Assembly (NCBI RefSeq): GCF_042310355.1
Contig: NZ_JBHJMR010000006.1
Coordinates: 124,001-188,000, forward strand
From: Wenzhouxiangella sp042310355
GTDB lineage: Bacteria; Pseudomonadota; Gammaproteobacteria; Xanthomonadales; Wenzhouxiangellaceae
Direction of reading: 5' to 3'
DNA: 64,000 bases
The notes beneath the pieces were generated by a model, which saw only the letters and a program-made list of their open reading frames with translations, did no database searches and was not told where the DNA came from. The stretch's first letter is position 1, and each line of letters begins with the position of its first letter. Made by a program: the position numbers and the translations under genes. Below are positions 36,704-45,265 of the stretch, one piece after another.

Positions 36704-36722
36704 GACCGGCGCCTCGCCGGTC
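36704..36722 (+). terminator. Hairpin after the beta-helix gene
   Basis: GACCGGCG pairs with CGCCGGTC around a 3-base loop, 32 bases past the stop codon. No U-tract follows, so termination is only suggested. Confidence 0.4.
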
Positions 36723-36873
36723 GAGTGGCAGAGGATTAACTACGGATCTCGGGGACCAATCGGCAAGCCGGCACGGCCCAGGGCACGGCTGGAAATCGGG
36801 AAGTGGGGTACTTATACTCGCCAAATTCCGTACGGCAGTGCTGCCGTTTGATCCACAGTAGGTAGGGGGTTGC

Positions 36874-37755
36874 ATGAAATCCACGCTCGCGAGCGCTACG
36901 GCGCTGACTTTTCTTTTCGCGTTGTCCGGTTGTGCAACTTCTCCGGGAAAGCGGGTTTCCGACCTGAGCCTGCCTCACTCGACGGCGGTGGTCGAGGTCA
37001 CGATGCAGCAGCCGGACATGATTGTCGAGACTGGCGGCTACAGCCTGGGAGAAGCAGTGGGCACGATTTCATTGCTCGGGGTTGGCGGACTGGCCATCGG
37101 TCAGGCGATCATGGTTTCCAACGCCACAGCTGCAAGGGAAGCCATCGTGCCTTTGCAGGAGCAGATGTCGGTTCACGATCTCGGTGAAGTGTTCTCGCAG
37201 AGGATCACCGAAAGCAAGGTTGCGCACCAGTTGTCCAGTTCCGGTTCCATCGAGGTGAATGAAGGGTCAGGCTCCTCGGATTGGCGTCCCGGGTCCGGGC
37301 ACACGCTGGCCCTTGTTGGGGGAACGACTTTTACGTCTGATCTCAAGACCCTGATTGTCCGACTGGTTCTGCTTGAGTTTGCGCCGGATGAGGATGGGGA
37401 TGTTGAGCACACGGGATTGAGGCAGGTTTATCAGTTCAGCTGGCCCGGGCCAGGGCCGGAAGGCGGAAGGTTTCGGGAGCACTACGCCAGGGGGTGGATG
37501 AACCTGGGCAACGACAAACTCCTGGAGCTGATCGAACGCGGAATGGATACGACGATCGGGATGATGGAACAACACCTGGAGACGCCGGATCTGACGGACC
37601 GGCTTCGCAGGGTTGCATCCCCACGGGGCTTCGGATTTCCTGAACCCGAAGCCTATCGCTGGCGTACGGAGAACGGCCTGGAGTGGGTGCTGCGCAAGCC
37701 GGACGACTACATCATCAACGCGATTCCGATCGAAGGCAAAGATACGAACTGGTAG
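36874..37755 (+). CDS. Putative outer-membrane lipoprotein
   Basis: 293 residues. The signal peptide MKSTLASATALTFLFALSGC ends in the lipobox LSGC (Cys20). A hydrophobic glycine-rich stretch (GEAVGTISLLGVGGLAIGQA) near residues 65-85 might re-insert into the membrane. The rest has no motif I recognise (LTRLVLLEF-like strands TLIVRLVLLEFAPDEDGDVE, RQVYQFSWPGPGPEGG, DKLLELIERGMDTTIGMMEQ). AGGGGG precedes the ATG. It is likely monocistronic. Its C-terminal half looks like a curli-assembly or GNA1162-type lipoprotein in general character, but that is too weak to name. Confidence 0.7.
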   Translation: MKSTLASATALTFLFALSGCATSPGKRVSDLSLPHSTAVVEVTMQQPDMIVETGGYSLGEAVGTISLLGVGGLAIGQAIMVSNATAAREAIVPLQEQMSVHDLGEVFSQRITESKVAHQLSSSGSIEVNEGSGSSDWRPGSGHTLALVGGTTFTSDLKTLIVRLVLLEFAPDEDGDVEHTGLRQVYQFSWPGPGPEGGRFREHYARGWMNLGNDKLLELIERGMDTTIGMMEQHLETPDLTDRLRRVASPRGFGFPEPEAYRWRTENGLEWVLRKPDDYIINAIPIEGKDTNW

Positions 37756-38009
37756 ATACGTCAGTGTCATCAAGACCTGCTGACGGGGTTCTGAGAAATC
37801 TTGCCCGCGTCCCGCCCTCGGGTAGCATCGATGTCGGCGTTGGTGCTGTCCCCGGCTCCGGGGGCGGATTCCCGAACATCGAGCAACTAAAACCAAGGAG
37901 CAGGTCATGATGCGTCTTTTTCCGTGATGACGTGCGCGGTACTGTTGATCGATGCTGTGTCGATGGCAGTATGCAGGCTGTACCGAGAAACGAGAGGAAA
38001 CCCAAGCGA

Positions 38010-39164
38010 ATGGATGCCGCAATCAAGGTGATTCAGGGCGTGGCTTTCGGCCAGGTCGAATTGATTCGACAGGCACACGAAGAAGGAGTCGACCTGGATG
38101 ACGAACTGCCGGATTTCGATGGGCGCACGCCACTGACCGAAGCCATCCTCGGGGGCATGGGCGAGCCGGAAGCCGTCCGTGCCCTGATCGAGCTGGGCGC
38201 CGACGCCAGCCGCCCCGACGGTCGGGGCTGCACGCCCTGGCTGGCCTGCATTTCGCGAGCCGATGACCGCGTGGTAGCCGAGGAGATGGCCGAGATTGGG
38301 GAGATTCTCGAACAGGCCGGTGCCTCCAGGGAACAACAGGGCGTGTTCGATCTATGGGACATGGCGCGCCGGGGCGACGTCGATGGCGTTCGAGCCTTGC
38401 TGGAAGCCGGTCAGAGTCCGGTCTCCAGGGAGCTGTGTCCGCTCGGAGCGGCCGTGGGGGCAGGCCATTTGGAAGTCGCAGAGTTGCTGCTTGAACGCGG
38501 CGCGCCGCCCGACGGCGCCGATGTGCAGGACCACGGCACAAGCTGCCTCATGGCGGCCGCCGACAAGGGCCGATTCGACCTGGTCCGGCTGCTGGTGCGC
38601 CATGGCGCCGATCTCGATCGCAGCCAGCCGCCGGAGCCCGACTGGACCGCCGCGCGCATCGCCCGTGAAGCCGGCCACGACGACATTGCCGACTGGCTGG
38701 TCGAGCAGGGCGCCGAGCCGGCCCAGGGCGGCATTCCACCCGAGGCGCGCGAAGGCGGCCCCAAGACCAAGTACGCGGCTCTTTACCAGTGCGGCGTCGA
38801 CGGCACCAACCACGATCTCGACACCAACGCCATTGTCGAGCGGCTGATGCAGTGGGACGAGCGATTCGGCATCCACCTGGTGGATGTCCGCACGGATGGA
38901 AGTTTCACCGTCCAGTTCGATCGCCTGGACGAGGATGTCGAACCCTTCGCGCGCGAAATCTACGAGTTCTGCCCCGACATCGTCGACCAGGGATTCGGAG
39001 AGATGAACGAAGCGGCCGAGCAGTTCGAGAGTTCGGGTCGCGGCCTGCCGGACGACATGAAGCAGTTGCTTGGCGGACTCGATCCGGATGACGAGGATTT
39101 CGGCCTGAAAGTGCTCGGTCGCTGGCTGCTACAGCATCGCGCCGTAGGGCTCTGGTGGGATTGA
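38010..39164 (+). CDS. Ankyrin-repeat protein with DUF4253-like C-terminal domain
   Basis: 384 residues without signal peptide, so probably cytoplasmic. The N-terminal two thirds contain about five or six ankyrin repeats (DFDGRTPLTEAILGGMGEPE, DVDGVRALLEAGQSPVS, GHLEVAELLLERGAPPDGAD, GRFDLVRLLVRHGADLDRSQ, GHDDIADWLVEQGAEPA). The C-terminal 110 residues (ERLMQWDERFGIHLVDVRTD, REIYEFCPDIVDQGF, VLGRWLLQHRAVGLWWD) resemble DUF4253. This suggests a binding protein whose second domain is an immunity- or regulator-like module. A MITE begins two bases after the stop codon. ATG 37971 is an alternative start. Confidence 0.75.
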   Translation: MDAAIKVIQGVAFGQVELIRQAHEEGVDLDDELPDFDGRTPLTEAILGGMGEPEAVRALIELGADASRPDGRGCTPWLACISRADDRVVAEEMAEIGEILEQAGASREQQGVFDLWDMARRGDVDGVRALLEAGQSPVSRELCPLGAAVGAGHLEVAELLLERGAPPDGADVQDHGTSCLMAAADKGRFDLVRLLVRHGADLDRSQPPEPDWTAARIAREAGHDDIADWLVEQGAEPAQGGIPPEAREGGPKTKYAALYQCGVDGTNHDLDTNAIVERLMQWDERFGIHLVDVRTDGSFTVQFDRLDEDVEPFAREIYEFCPDIVDQGFGEMNEAAEQFESSGRGLPDDMKQLLGGLDPDDEDFGLKVLGRWLLQHRAVGLWWD

Positions 39165-39166
39165 GG

Positions 39167-39395
39167 TAGTGGGCCATGCGGCTAATTAGGTAACACTCAG
39201 CCGCCGCACAAGCGCTGTGGCAGGGCAGGCGTAGCCGCACGGCGACTTTCGCGAAGCGAATGAAGCCTTGCGAGCGCAGCCGTTGCCCGTGTTCCGCTCG
39301 CTTGAATTGGCGATGGCCAGTCCTGCGCTCGCGCGCCTTGCCCACAACGCTTGTGCGACGGCTGAGTGTTACCTAATTAGCCGCATGGCCCACTA
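39167..39395. mobile_element. MITE-like element with 54-bp terminal inverted repeats
   Basis: Left arm 39167-39220 and right arm 39342-39395 are inverted copies, 54 bp with two mismatches, beginning TAGTGGGCCATGCGGCTAAT. The 121-bp core has no ORF. If the outer TA is the target duplication, the target is TA, as for IS630/Tc1-like transposases. The end sequence TAGTGGGCC is close to that of the element at 59209 (TAGTGTGCC). It is inserted immediately after the ankyrin gene. Confidence 0.88.
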
Positions 39396-39446
39396 GCAGG
39401 CCGGATCAGCATCCGGCAAGCCCGGGCGGGCCTTCGTGTCGCCGCC

Positions 39447-40817
39447 TCAGGAGCCTTCGTACACTTCCACTTCCCGGATTTCCTCACGCGCGAGCGGCCG
39501 GATGTAGAAGCCGCCGGTGCTCTCGACGCGAATGTGGATGTGGTCGGGGTCGACATCGGCCAGCCGGCCGGAATGCTGATCGCCGGACTCCATGCGGACG
39601 CGAAGCCGCTTGTCGCGGTGCGACTCGAGTGCGCCGGGATCGATAGTGATCCACTGCCGGAGGGGCTGGTCCGGCGTTTGTTCCGGTGTGTCGGCATCGG
39701 CGCCGTCTGTCGTGGTTGCCGTTTGCACATCTTCTGATTCGGGCGCCGCCGCTTCGTCTTCATCACGGGCCGGCTGCTCCGGGGAGGCGATCGGTGCAGA
39801 AGACTGTTCGAGAACGCTGATGTCCAGTGGTTGCGGGTCGCCGTAGTTGACGACCAGGCGAACCTTCATGCGGTCGAGCAGTTCGGAAATGGCGTAGTGC
39901 TCGATCCGCTCGATGGACACGCTGTGTTCAGCGTCGGTGCTGACGCTGAATTGCTGTGGATCTTCGAGGAAGGATTCGTATGCAGCCACCGTATCCGGGC
40001 CGGGTTCGGCATTGAAGCGCGACCATGCCTGCTCCCAGGCTTCGAGGTGATGAGCGATGTATTCCGGTTTGGTCATCGACATTTCGTCGGCGCAGAATGC
40101 CAGCATGCGCTCGTAGAACCCGAGGTCTTCGTATTCCAGCGAGAACGAGCCCAGGCGCGTATTTTGCATCGAGCCGGCCAGCTCACTCGCGGTCAGCGAG
40201 GCCGACTGCAGGTCGAAGGTTGCCTCCAGGAAGATCGCGCTGGCCTCGTGAGTGCGCGCGTTGACGAACAGGCGAAGGCGGTCGCCGTTGTCGAGCAATT
40301 GGTACCGAGCCTCGACGTCGGCGCGGATGTCGAAATAATCCATCTGCAACAGGTCGTTCGAGTCGAACTGCGTGCGCCCGTCGCAGCCCGCGGCGTTGAA
40401 CAGGACGCCCGAGGCTCCCATTGGCGAGTTGCTGCCCGAGGCCTGGCGGGCCATGGTTGCAAGCTCGCCGTCGAGCGGGAACTGCAGGTTGTCGACGCGC
40501 AGGCTCAGCGTTTCGGGAATCTGGCCGCGTTCGAGATTGCTCTCGAGTGTGAGCAGCGCCAGCAGGTTGGCGGTCTGCAGCGAGATCTGGCCGACGTCGA
40601 TCCCGCCTCGCCCCTGGTGGAGACGAAATGACAGGTCGTTGATGTTGATCGCGCCGCCCGGCGACAGCCGCACGTTGTCGTAGGAGAGCGTGCCGAACAT
40701 GCTGAGCCCACTGGCCATGCGGTCGAGCTGGTCGCGAATCTGGCCGGTGTAGTACCAGTTGGCGCCGACGAGCACCACGACCAGGCCAATAACGATGAAC
40801 AGCAGCAACCGCTTCAT
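39447..40817 (-). CDS. Membrane-anchored periplasmic protein of unknown function
   Basis: 456 residues. It starts with a membrane helix (MKRLLLFIVIGLVVVLVGAN) and then a long soluble part. The segment TLSYDNVRLSPGGAININDL, then SFRLHQGRGGIDVGQISLQT has AsmA/DUF748-like character (lipid-transfer-like beta strands), though the similarity is weak. Near residue 340 a low-complexity acidic linker (SPEQPARDEDEAAAPESEDV) leads to a last domain with RVRMESGDQHSGRLADVDPD, an SH3-like beta barrel. GGGAAG precedes the ATG. Function is not assignable. Short hairpins at 39400-39417 may end transcription. Confidence 0.65.
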   Translation of the reverse strand: MKRLLLFIVIGLVVVLVGANWYYTGQIRDQLDRMASGLSMFGTLSYDNVRLSPGGAININDLSFRLHQGRGGIDVGQISLQTANLLALLTLESNLERGQIPETLSLRVDNLQFPLDGELATMARQASGSNSPMGASGVLFNAAGCDGRTQFDSNDLLQMDYFDIRADVEARYQLLDNGDRLRLFVNARTHEASAIFLEATFDLQSASLTASELAGSMQNTRLGSFSLEYEDLGFYERMLAFCADEMSMTKPEYIAHHLEAWEQAWSRFNAEPGPDTVAAYESFLEDPQQFSVSTDAEHSVSIERIEHYAISELLDRMKVRLVVNYGDPQPLDISVLEQSSAPIASPEQPARDEDEAAAPESEDVQTATTTDGADADTPEQTPDQPLRQWITIDPGALESHRDKRLRVRMESGDQHSGRLADVDPDHIHIRVESTGGFYIRPLAREEIREVEVYEGS

Positions 40818-40987
40818 GAGCTTCCCCGGGAATGATTGAACGCTTGAATCGAAGGCCCGAGGATAGCGGAGAATGAGCGTCGAGGAAAACCGGTAAGATC
40901 GAGCCCTGACATCCCGACGGTCGGTGCTGATCATCACTGAGCACTTCGGGAGTGTCCGGACTTTATGACTGACACGGGAGATTGTTC

Positions 40988-42784
40988 ATGACCGAAGCGC
41001 TGCTCGACCGGCGGGATCTCGAGTTCCAGCTCTACGAGGTGCTGGATACGGCAGGGCTATGCGAGCGGGAGCGGTTCCGCGAGCACGATCGCGATACCTT
41101 CGACGCGGTGATCGAATCGGCCGATCGCCTCGCGCGCGAGAAGTTCGCACCGCACAATGCGTTGGCCGACCGCGAGGAGCCGCGCTTTATCGACGGGCAG
41201 GTCGAGATGCGGCCCGAGGTCAAGGAAGCGATCGACGCCTATGCCGAGGCCGGTTTCATCGCCGGGCGCTACGACGAGGCCCTCGGCGGCATGCAGTTGC
41301 CCGAAAGCGTCATGACCGCCTGCAGCGGCTTTTTCGTCGCCGCCAATCCCGGCACCGCCGGCTACCCCTTCCTGACCATGGCGGCGGCCAACGTGATCCG
41401 GCTGTTCGGGTCCGAGTCGCAGCGCTCAACTTACCTTTCGCCGATGCTCGAGGGCCGGTTTACCGGCACCATGGCGCTGACCGAACCCCAGGCCGGCTCG
41501 TCGCTGGCCGACCTGACCACCTCGGCCACGCCCACCGAGAACGGGCACTACCTGATCCGGGGCGCCAAGCTCTACATTTCAGGCGGTGAACACGAGCTGG
41601 CCGACAATATCGTCCACCTGGTGCTCGCCCGCATTGAGGGCGCGCCCGCCGGCGTGAAGGGCATTTCGATGTTCATTGTTCCCAAGTACCGCCTCGACGT
41701 GGACGGGAACCCGGCCGAACGCAACGGGATTGCCCTGGCCGGGCTGATTCACAAGCTCGGCTACCGCGGAACCACGTCCACCGCCCTGAGCTTCGGCGAT
41801 GATGCGCCGTGCCACGGGTACCTGGTGGGAGAGCCGCACCAGGGCCTGAAGTACATGTTCCAGATGATGAACGAGGCGCGCCTGGGCGTCGGTTTCGGTG
41901 CGACGGCCATCGGCTATCGCGGCTACCTGCACAGCCTGGGCTACGCCCGGGAACGGCTCCAGGGGCGGCCGCCCTCGAACAAGGACCCGGCCAGCGCGCC
42001 GGTCCCCCTCATCGATCATGTCGACGTTCGCCGGATGCTTCTGGCGCAGAAGTCCTGGGTGGAGGGCGCGCTCGCCCTGTGCCTTTACGGCGCCAGGCTG
42101 GTCGACGACAGCCAGACCCATCCAGATCCCGATGGACGCGATCGGGCCCGGCAACTGCTTGATCTCCTCACGCCGATCATCAAGGCCTGGCCGTCGGAAT
42201 ACGGCACACGTGCCAACGACCTGGCCATCCAGGTCTACGGGGGTGCGGGCTACACCCGCGAGTATCCGGTCGAGCAGTGCTGGCGCGACAATCGCCTCAA
42301 CCCCATCCACGAAGGCACCAACGGCATCCAGGCCCTGGACTTGCTCGGCCGCAAGGTCTGGCAGGGAAAGGGGCTCGAACTGCTCTTGGGCGCGATCAAG
42401 GCCGACATGGCGGCGGCCGCCGACGCGCAGTGCCGGCAATGGGCGCAGTCGCTGGATGAAACCGTTGAGCGACTCGGCGCGGTGACGCGCGGGCTCGGCG
42501 GCGCGCTGGGCGAGAAGGGGCCGGATGAGGTCCTGGCCAACGCCTCGGTTTATCTGCATGCATTCGGCCACGTCGCGGTGGCCTGGATGTGGCTCAGGCA
42601 GGCGAATGCTGCCGCAGCCCGGCTCGAAGCCGACATCGGCCAGGCGGATCGCAATTTCTATCTCGGCAAGATGCAGGCGGCCCGCTATTTCTTCGGCTGG
42701 GAACTGCCCGTTGTCGGCCGCGACCTCGAGATTCTCGCGCGCATGGACGACACCTGTCTTGCCATGAAGGATGAATGGTTCTGA
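40988..42784 (+). CDS. Acyl-CoA dehydrogenase, long (600-residue) type
   Basis: 598 residues. FAD/acyl-CoA dehydrogenase motifs: TMALTEPQAGSSLADLTT, GTTSTALSFGDDA, VYGGAGYTREYPVEQCWRDN, and NPIHEGTNGIQALDLLGRKV with the catalytic Glu in HEGT. An N-terminal extension of about 40 residues and a C-terminal helical part of about 150 residues (KADMAAAADAQCRQWAQSLD...) mark the long FadE-like class used for fatty-acid or related acyl-CoA oxidation. Mature size and motifs agree with functional enzyme. GGGAG lies seven bases before ATG 40988. It stands alone; no ETF genes are nearby. Confidence 0.92.
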   Translation: MTEALLDRRDLEFQLYEVLDTAGLCERERFREHDRDTFDAVIESADRLAREKFAPHNALADREEPRFIDGQVEMRPEVKEAIDAYAEAGFIAGRYDEALGGMQLPESVMTACSGFFVAANPGTAGYPFLTMAAANVIRLFGSESQRSTYLSPMLEGRFTGTMALTEPQAGSSLADLTTSATPTENGHYLIRGAKLYISGGEHELADNIVHLVLARIEGAPAGVKGISMFIVPKYRLDVDGNPAERNGIALAGLIHKLGYRGTTSTALSFGDDAPCHGYLVGEPHQGLKYMFQMMNEARLGVGFGATAIGYRGYLHSLGYARERLQGRPPSNKDPASAPVPLIDHVDVRRMLLAQKSWVEGALALCLYGARLVDDSQTHPDPDGRDRARQLLDLLTPIIKAWPSEYGTRANDLAIQVYGGAGYTREYPVEQCWRDNRLNPIHEGTNGIQALDLLGRKVWQGKGLELLLGAIKADMAAAADAQCRQWAQSLDETVERLGAVTRGLGGALGEKGPDEVLANASVYLHAFGHVAVAWMWLRQANAAAARLEADIGQADRNFYLGKMQAARYFFGWELPVVGRDLEILARMDDTCLAMKDEWF

Positions 42785-43028
42785 ATGCCCTTGGGCTGGC
42801 GAGGGCATTGCCACTTCGCTTGCTCGAGCAAGTGCGAACCTGCATAGCCCGCGTAGAGATCTTTAGTGCTGCCCTGTCGAAACGACGTTATGTACGGTAA
42901 CTGACAGACGGCTCCACGTACCTTCGTTCCGAGTGTGGGTCAGCGAACAGAAATCTACCTGGCCACCGGCGCAGTCTCGGGAGGTGGGCGCGTGTTGGCG
43001 TCCCAAGACTAGTTCGCGAGGTAAGCGT

Positions 43029-43508
43029 ATGAACACCACCAGGACAATGAGGATGCTCACTGCATTGCCGGCACTGTTGCTGGCCACGGCCGTTTTGGCA
43101 CAGAACTCAACGCAGGTGTTTCCTGAGGAGACCGTCTCGCCGGACACTTGTAAAACGCTTTCCTGGAACGGGAAGATGGCCCGTCATCATGCACGTATGA
43201 TCAATGCCTGCCAGGAGGTCGTTTCAGTCAATGGTGAACGATGGGCACGATTCACTGCCGAGTTCGTTCGACTCGGTGCCAGGGGGAAGGCGATATTCAA
43301 CGTGCGTGATCATCGCGGTCGCTTCGTCAAGCAGATCAGGGTCGCGCCGCAGGCAGGTCAGGTTGCCATCATCGACGGACGTCCGATTGCATTCGGCCGA
43401 CTTTCGAAGAGCCACCGGGTCAGCCTGTATGTACCCGAAAGCGAGATTGGTGCCGCACTGACTCCCTGTACATCCGAGGCAGTCGTGGTTACGCAGGTCG
43501 TCGAGTAA
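43029..43508 (+). CDS. Secreted protein of unknown function
   Basis: 159 residues. Signal peptide (MRMLTALPALLLATAVLAQ after five polar residues). The mature part contains a Cys pair candidate (DTCKTLSW, MINACQEV) and later ALTPCTSEAV. RWARFTAEFVRLGARGKAIF, then VRDHRGRFVKQIRVAPQAGQ and GRLSKSHRVSLYVPESEIGA suggest a compact beta-rich domain. I do not recognise the family. It stands between the acyl-CoA dehydrogenase and a strong hairpin at 43546-43574. Confidence 0.7.
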   Translation: MNTTRTMRMLTALPALLLATAVLAQNSTQVFPEETVSPDTCKTLSWNGKMARHHARMINACQEVVSVNGERWARFTAEFVRLGARGKAIFNVRDHRGRFVKQIRVAPQAGQVAIIDGRPIAFGRLSKSHRVSLYVPESEIGAALTPCTSEAVVVTQVVE

Positions 43509-43545
43509 CGACGTAGCAGTACCCGTTCAATAATCTCCTCAACCC

Positions 43546-43574
43546 GCAGCCCGAAGCCCTTTGCTTCGGGCTGC
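43546..43574. terminator. Strong hairpin between convergent genes
   Basis: GCAGCCCGAAGC pairs perfectly (12 bp) with GCTTCGGGCTGC around a 5-base loop. No U-tract; the position between convergent genes fits a bidirectional terminator. Confidence 0.6.
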
Positions 43575-43696
43575 ATCTGCGCCAGGGGGCTGCCGGAGCG
43601 TCGTTGGTGATCTGGAATGAGAGGCCCCGGAGCTGGATGCGTCGATCCACACGCCCGCGCTGACCCTCATCGAAGCAGCCGCGCCGGCCGCAGGCA

Positions 43697-44578
43697 TCAA
43701 TTCTCCACGGACCCTTCCGGCAGTTTGTAGGTCACGAACTGAAACTTTCCCTGAACCAGATTGCCGGACTCATCGTAGAGGTACACGTACATTCGATTAA
43801 GCCCGCTGCCCAACCTGGTCCGGACCACGTCGAGTTCGGTAATCGTCACCGAAGTGACGTACTCGTCGAAGTAGTAAGGCTCTCCTGAGATACTGATCTC
43901 GTAGCGCTCACTGTTCTCGTTCCAGGTCACGTTGCTGACGTTCACGGCGTTTTCGACGCTGCCGTCGGAATTGATCGATCCCTTGGCGATGGGGCCGGCC
44001 GTCCGTTGAGGGGTTTGATCGTTGAAGGCCAGTTCTTCGCCGACGTCAAGCTGTCCGGTAACTTCGTGGTTGCCGTCGGTGACCGCGTCTCCGGCAAATA
44101 CGGCGACGGAGTTGTCGAGGGACCATACGGCGGGTTCGAATTCGTCAATCGCGCACTGCCAGTCCGTTCCGTTCCACTTGGGCACTTCCCCGGAATTGCA
44201 GGACAGCTCGGTCAGGACATCCGGCGCGTCGAGGGCGAACTGGGCTACCGGCGCCGTTGCGACGGGCTGGCGTTCGTCCAGCGGGGTGCCGTCGACCCGG
44301 ATCTCCAGCCAGCGCTCGCCGCCGTCGAAGGCGCCCGGTCCGAAATCCAGGTCGACTCGAAACAGCCCGTCAACCACGGGATGCCCCAGGAACTCCTGTG
44401 TGGCGCCGATCTGCTGTCCCGCGTCGGCATCGTCAAAGAGGCGAATGTCGAGGTTGACCGTACCATCGTGCGGCGTGCCGTTGTTCTGAAGCTGGCCCTG
44501 GTAGGTAATGGTCGTGTCTGAAGCGCTCGCGGGCAGTGCGAGGACGGCCGACAGCAGCAGGATTGCAATGAAACGCAT
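43697..44578 (-). CDS. Secreted protein with N-terminal TYQGQL domain
   Basis: 293 residues. Signal peptide MRFIAILLLSAVLALPASAS. Residues about 22-115 form a domain with TITYQGQLQNNGTPHDGTVN, DIRLFDDADAGQQIG, VVDGLFRVDLDFGPGAFDGG and RWLEIRVDGTPLDERQPVA. The same domain opens the protein at 45266-46993, so the two are paralogous at the N-terminus. This domain is familiar from secreted proteins with tail-fibre or 'head-of-fibre' architecture. The C-terminal 150 residues (GDAVTDGNHEVTGQLDVGEE, SGEPYYFDEYVTSVTITELD) may be a trimerisable beta-structure. Function unknown. Confidence 0.75.
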   Translation of the reverse strand: MRFIAILLLSAVLALPASASDTTITYQGQLQNNGTPHDGTVNLDIRLFDDADAGQQIGATQEFLGHPVVDGLFRVDLDFGPGAFDGGERWLEIRVDGTPLDERQPVATAPVAQFALDAPDVLTELSCNSGEVPKWNGTDWQCAIDEFEPAVWSLDNSVAVFAGDAVTDGNHEVTGQLDVGEELAFNDQTPQRTAGPIAKGSINSDGSVENAVNVSNVTWNENSERYEISISGEPYYFDEYVTSVTITELDVVRTRLGSGLNRMYVYLYDESGNLVQGKFQFVTYKLPEGSVEN

Positions 44579-44728
44579 ATGAAATTGGCTCCGTGGATTG
44601 GGTGACTGGCCACCTGAACGTAGGGGAAGCGGAGAATCTGCCACCGGATTTCTGCTTTCCCTAGAGTCAGCGCTCTAGAAAACGCCGCTAGCTTGATCTG
44701 CACGGCCATTCGTGAAGGGAGTTCGAGC

Positions 44729-45223
44729 ATGGATCGATTGATCAAGGCGCTTTTTGTCCTTTCCATCGGTTCCTGGTATTCCCTACTGGCCGCTCAAGAC
44801 ACGGTCGAATTGCCGCAGGACACAGTCCACATAGCCGACTTCGGGCTGGAGACGCAGATTCCATCGGCGCTCGACATGGTCGGGCCCGAGGAGAGTCCGG
44901 CCGCCCGGAATCGCGCTTCGCTGGTTCAGCGCATGCGGTGCTGGATCGACGGGGTCGAAAGTTGCCCGGCTGCGGACCGGAACGATCCACGCGTTCGCGA
45001 AATCCGCCGTTTCCTCACGCAGGGGCCGCTCGATCGCGATGCTAGCGTCGTCGTCCACTTCCCCGACCAATCCCGTATCGAAGTGCGACTCCAGCGCGCT
45101 TCCGATCTGGATCCGAATGACTGGGACGCTAGTGTCTACGAGCCGGTCGTCCAGCCGGAGACCGCCCAAGGGCCGGCATTGCCGGCCGTTCCGCTACTTC
45201 CGGCCCATCTCCCGGGCCTATAG
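44729..45223 (+). CDS. Secreted protein of unknown function
   Basis: 164 residues. A signal peptide (MDRLIKALFVLSIGSWYSLL, AAQ) follows the strong ribosome site GAAGGGAG. The mature protein has LVQRMRCWIDGVESCPAADR (a likely disulfide) and VVVHFPDQSRIEVRLQRASD, LDPNDWDASVYEPVVQ, then a proline-rich tail (PALPAVPLLPAHLPGL). No family recognised. It sits between the two TYQGQL-domain genes on the opposite strand. Confidence 0.65.
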   Translation: MDRLIKALFVLSIGSWYSLLAAQDTVELPQDTVHIADFGLETQIPSALDMVGPEESPAARNRASLVQRMRCWIDGVESCPAADRNDPRVREIRRFLTQGPLDRDASVVVHFPDQSRIEVRLQRASDLDPNDWDASVYEPVVQPETAQGPALPAVPLLPAHLPGL

Positions 45224-45265
45224 CGCGAGCGTTTCGGCGACGCGCCTGGGTGAGCGGCGTTCCGT

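Noticed and set aside
41579..42814. 411-residue minus-strand frame opposite the acyl-CoA dehydrogenase
   Set aside because: The plus strand carries all acyl-CoA dehydrogenase motifs.
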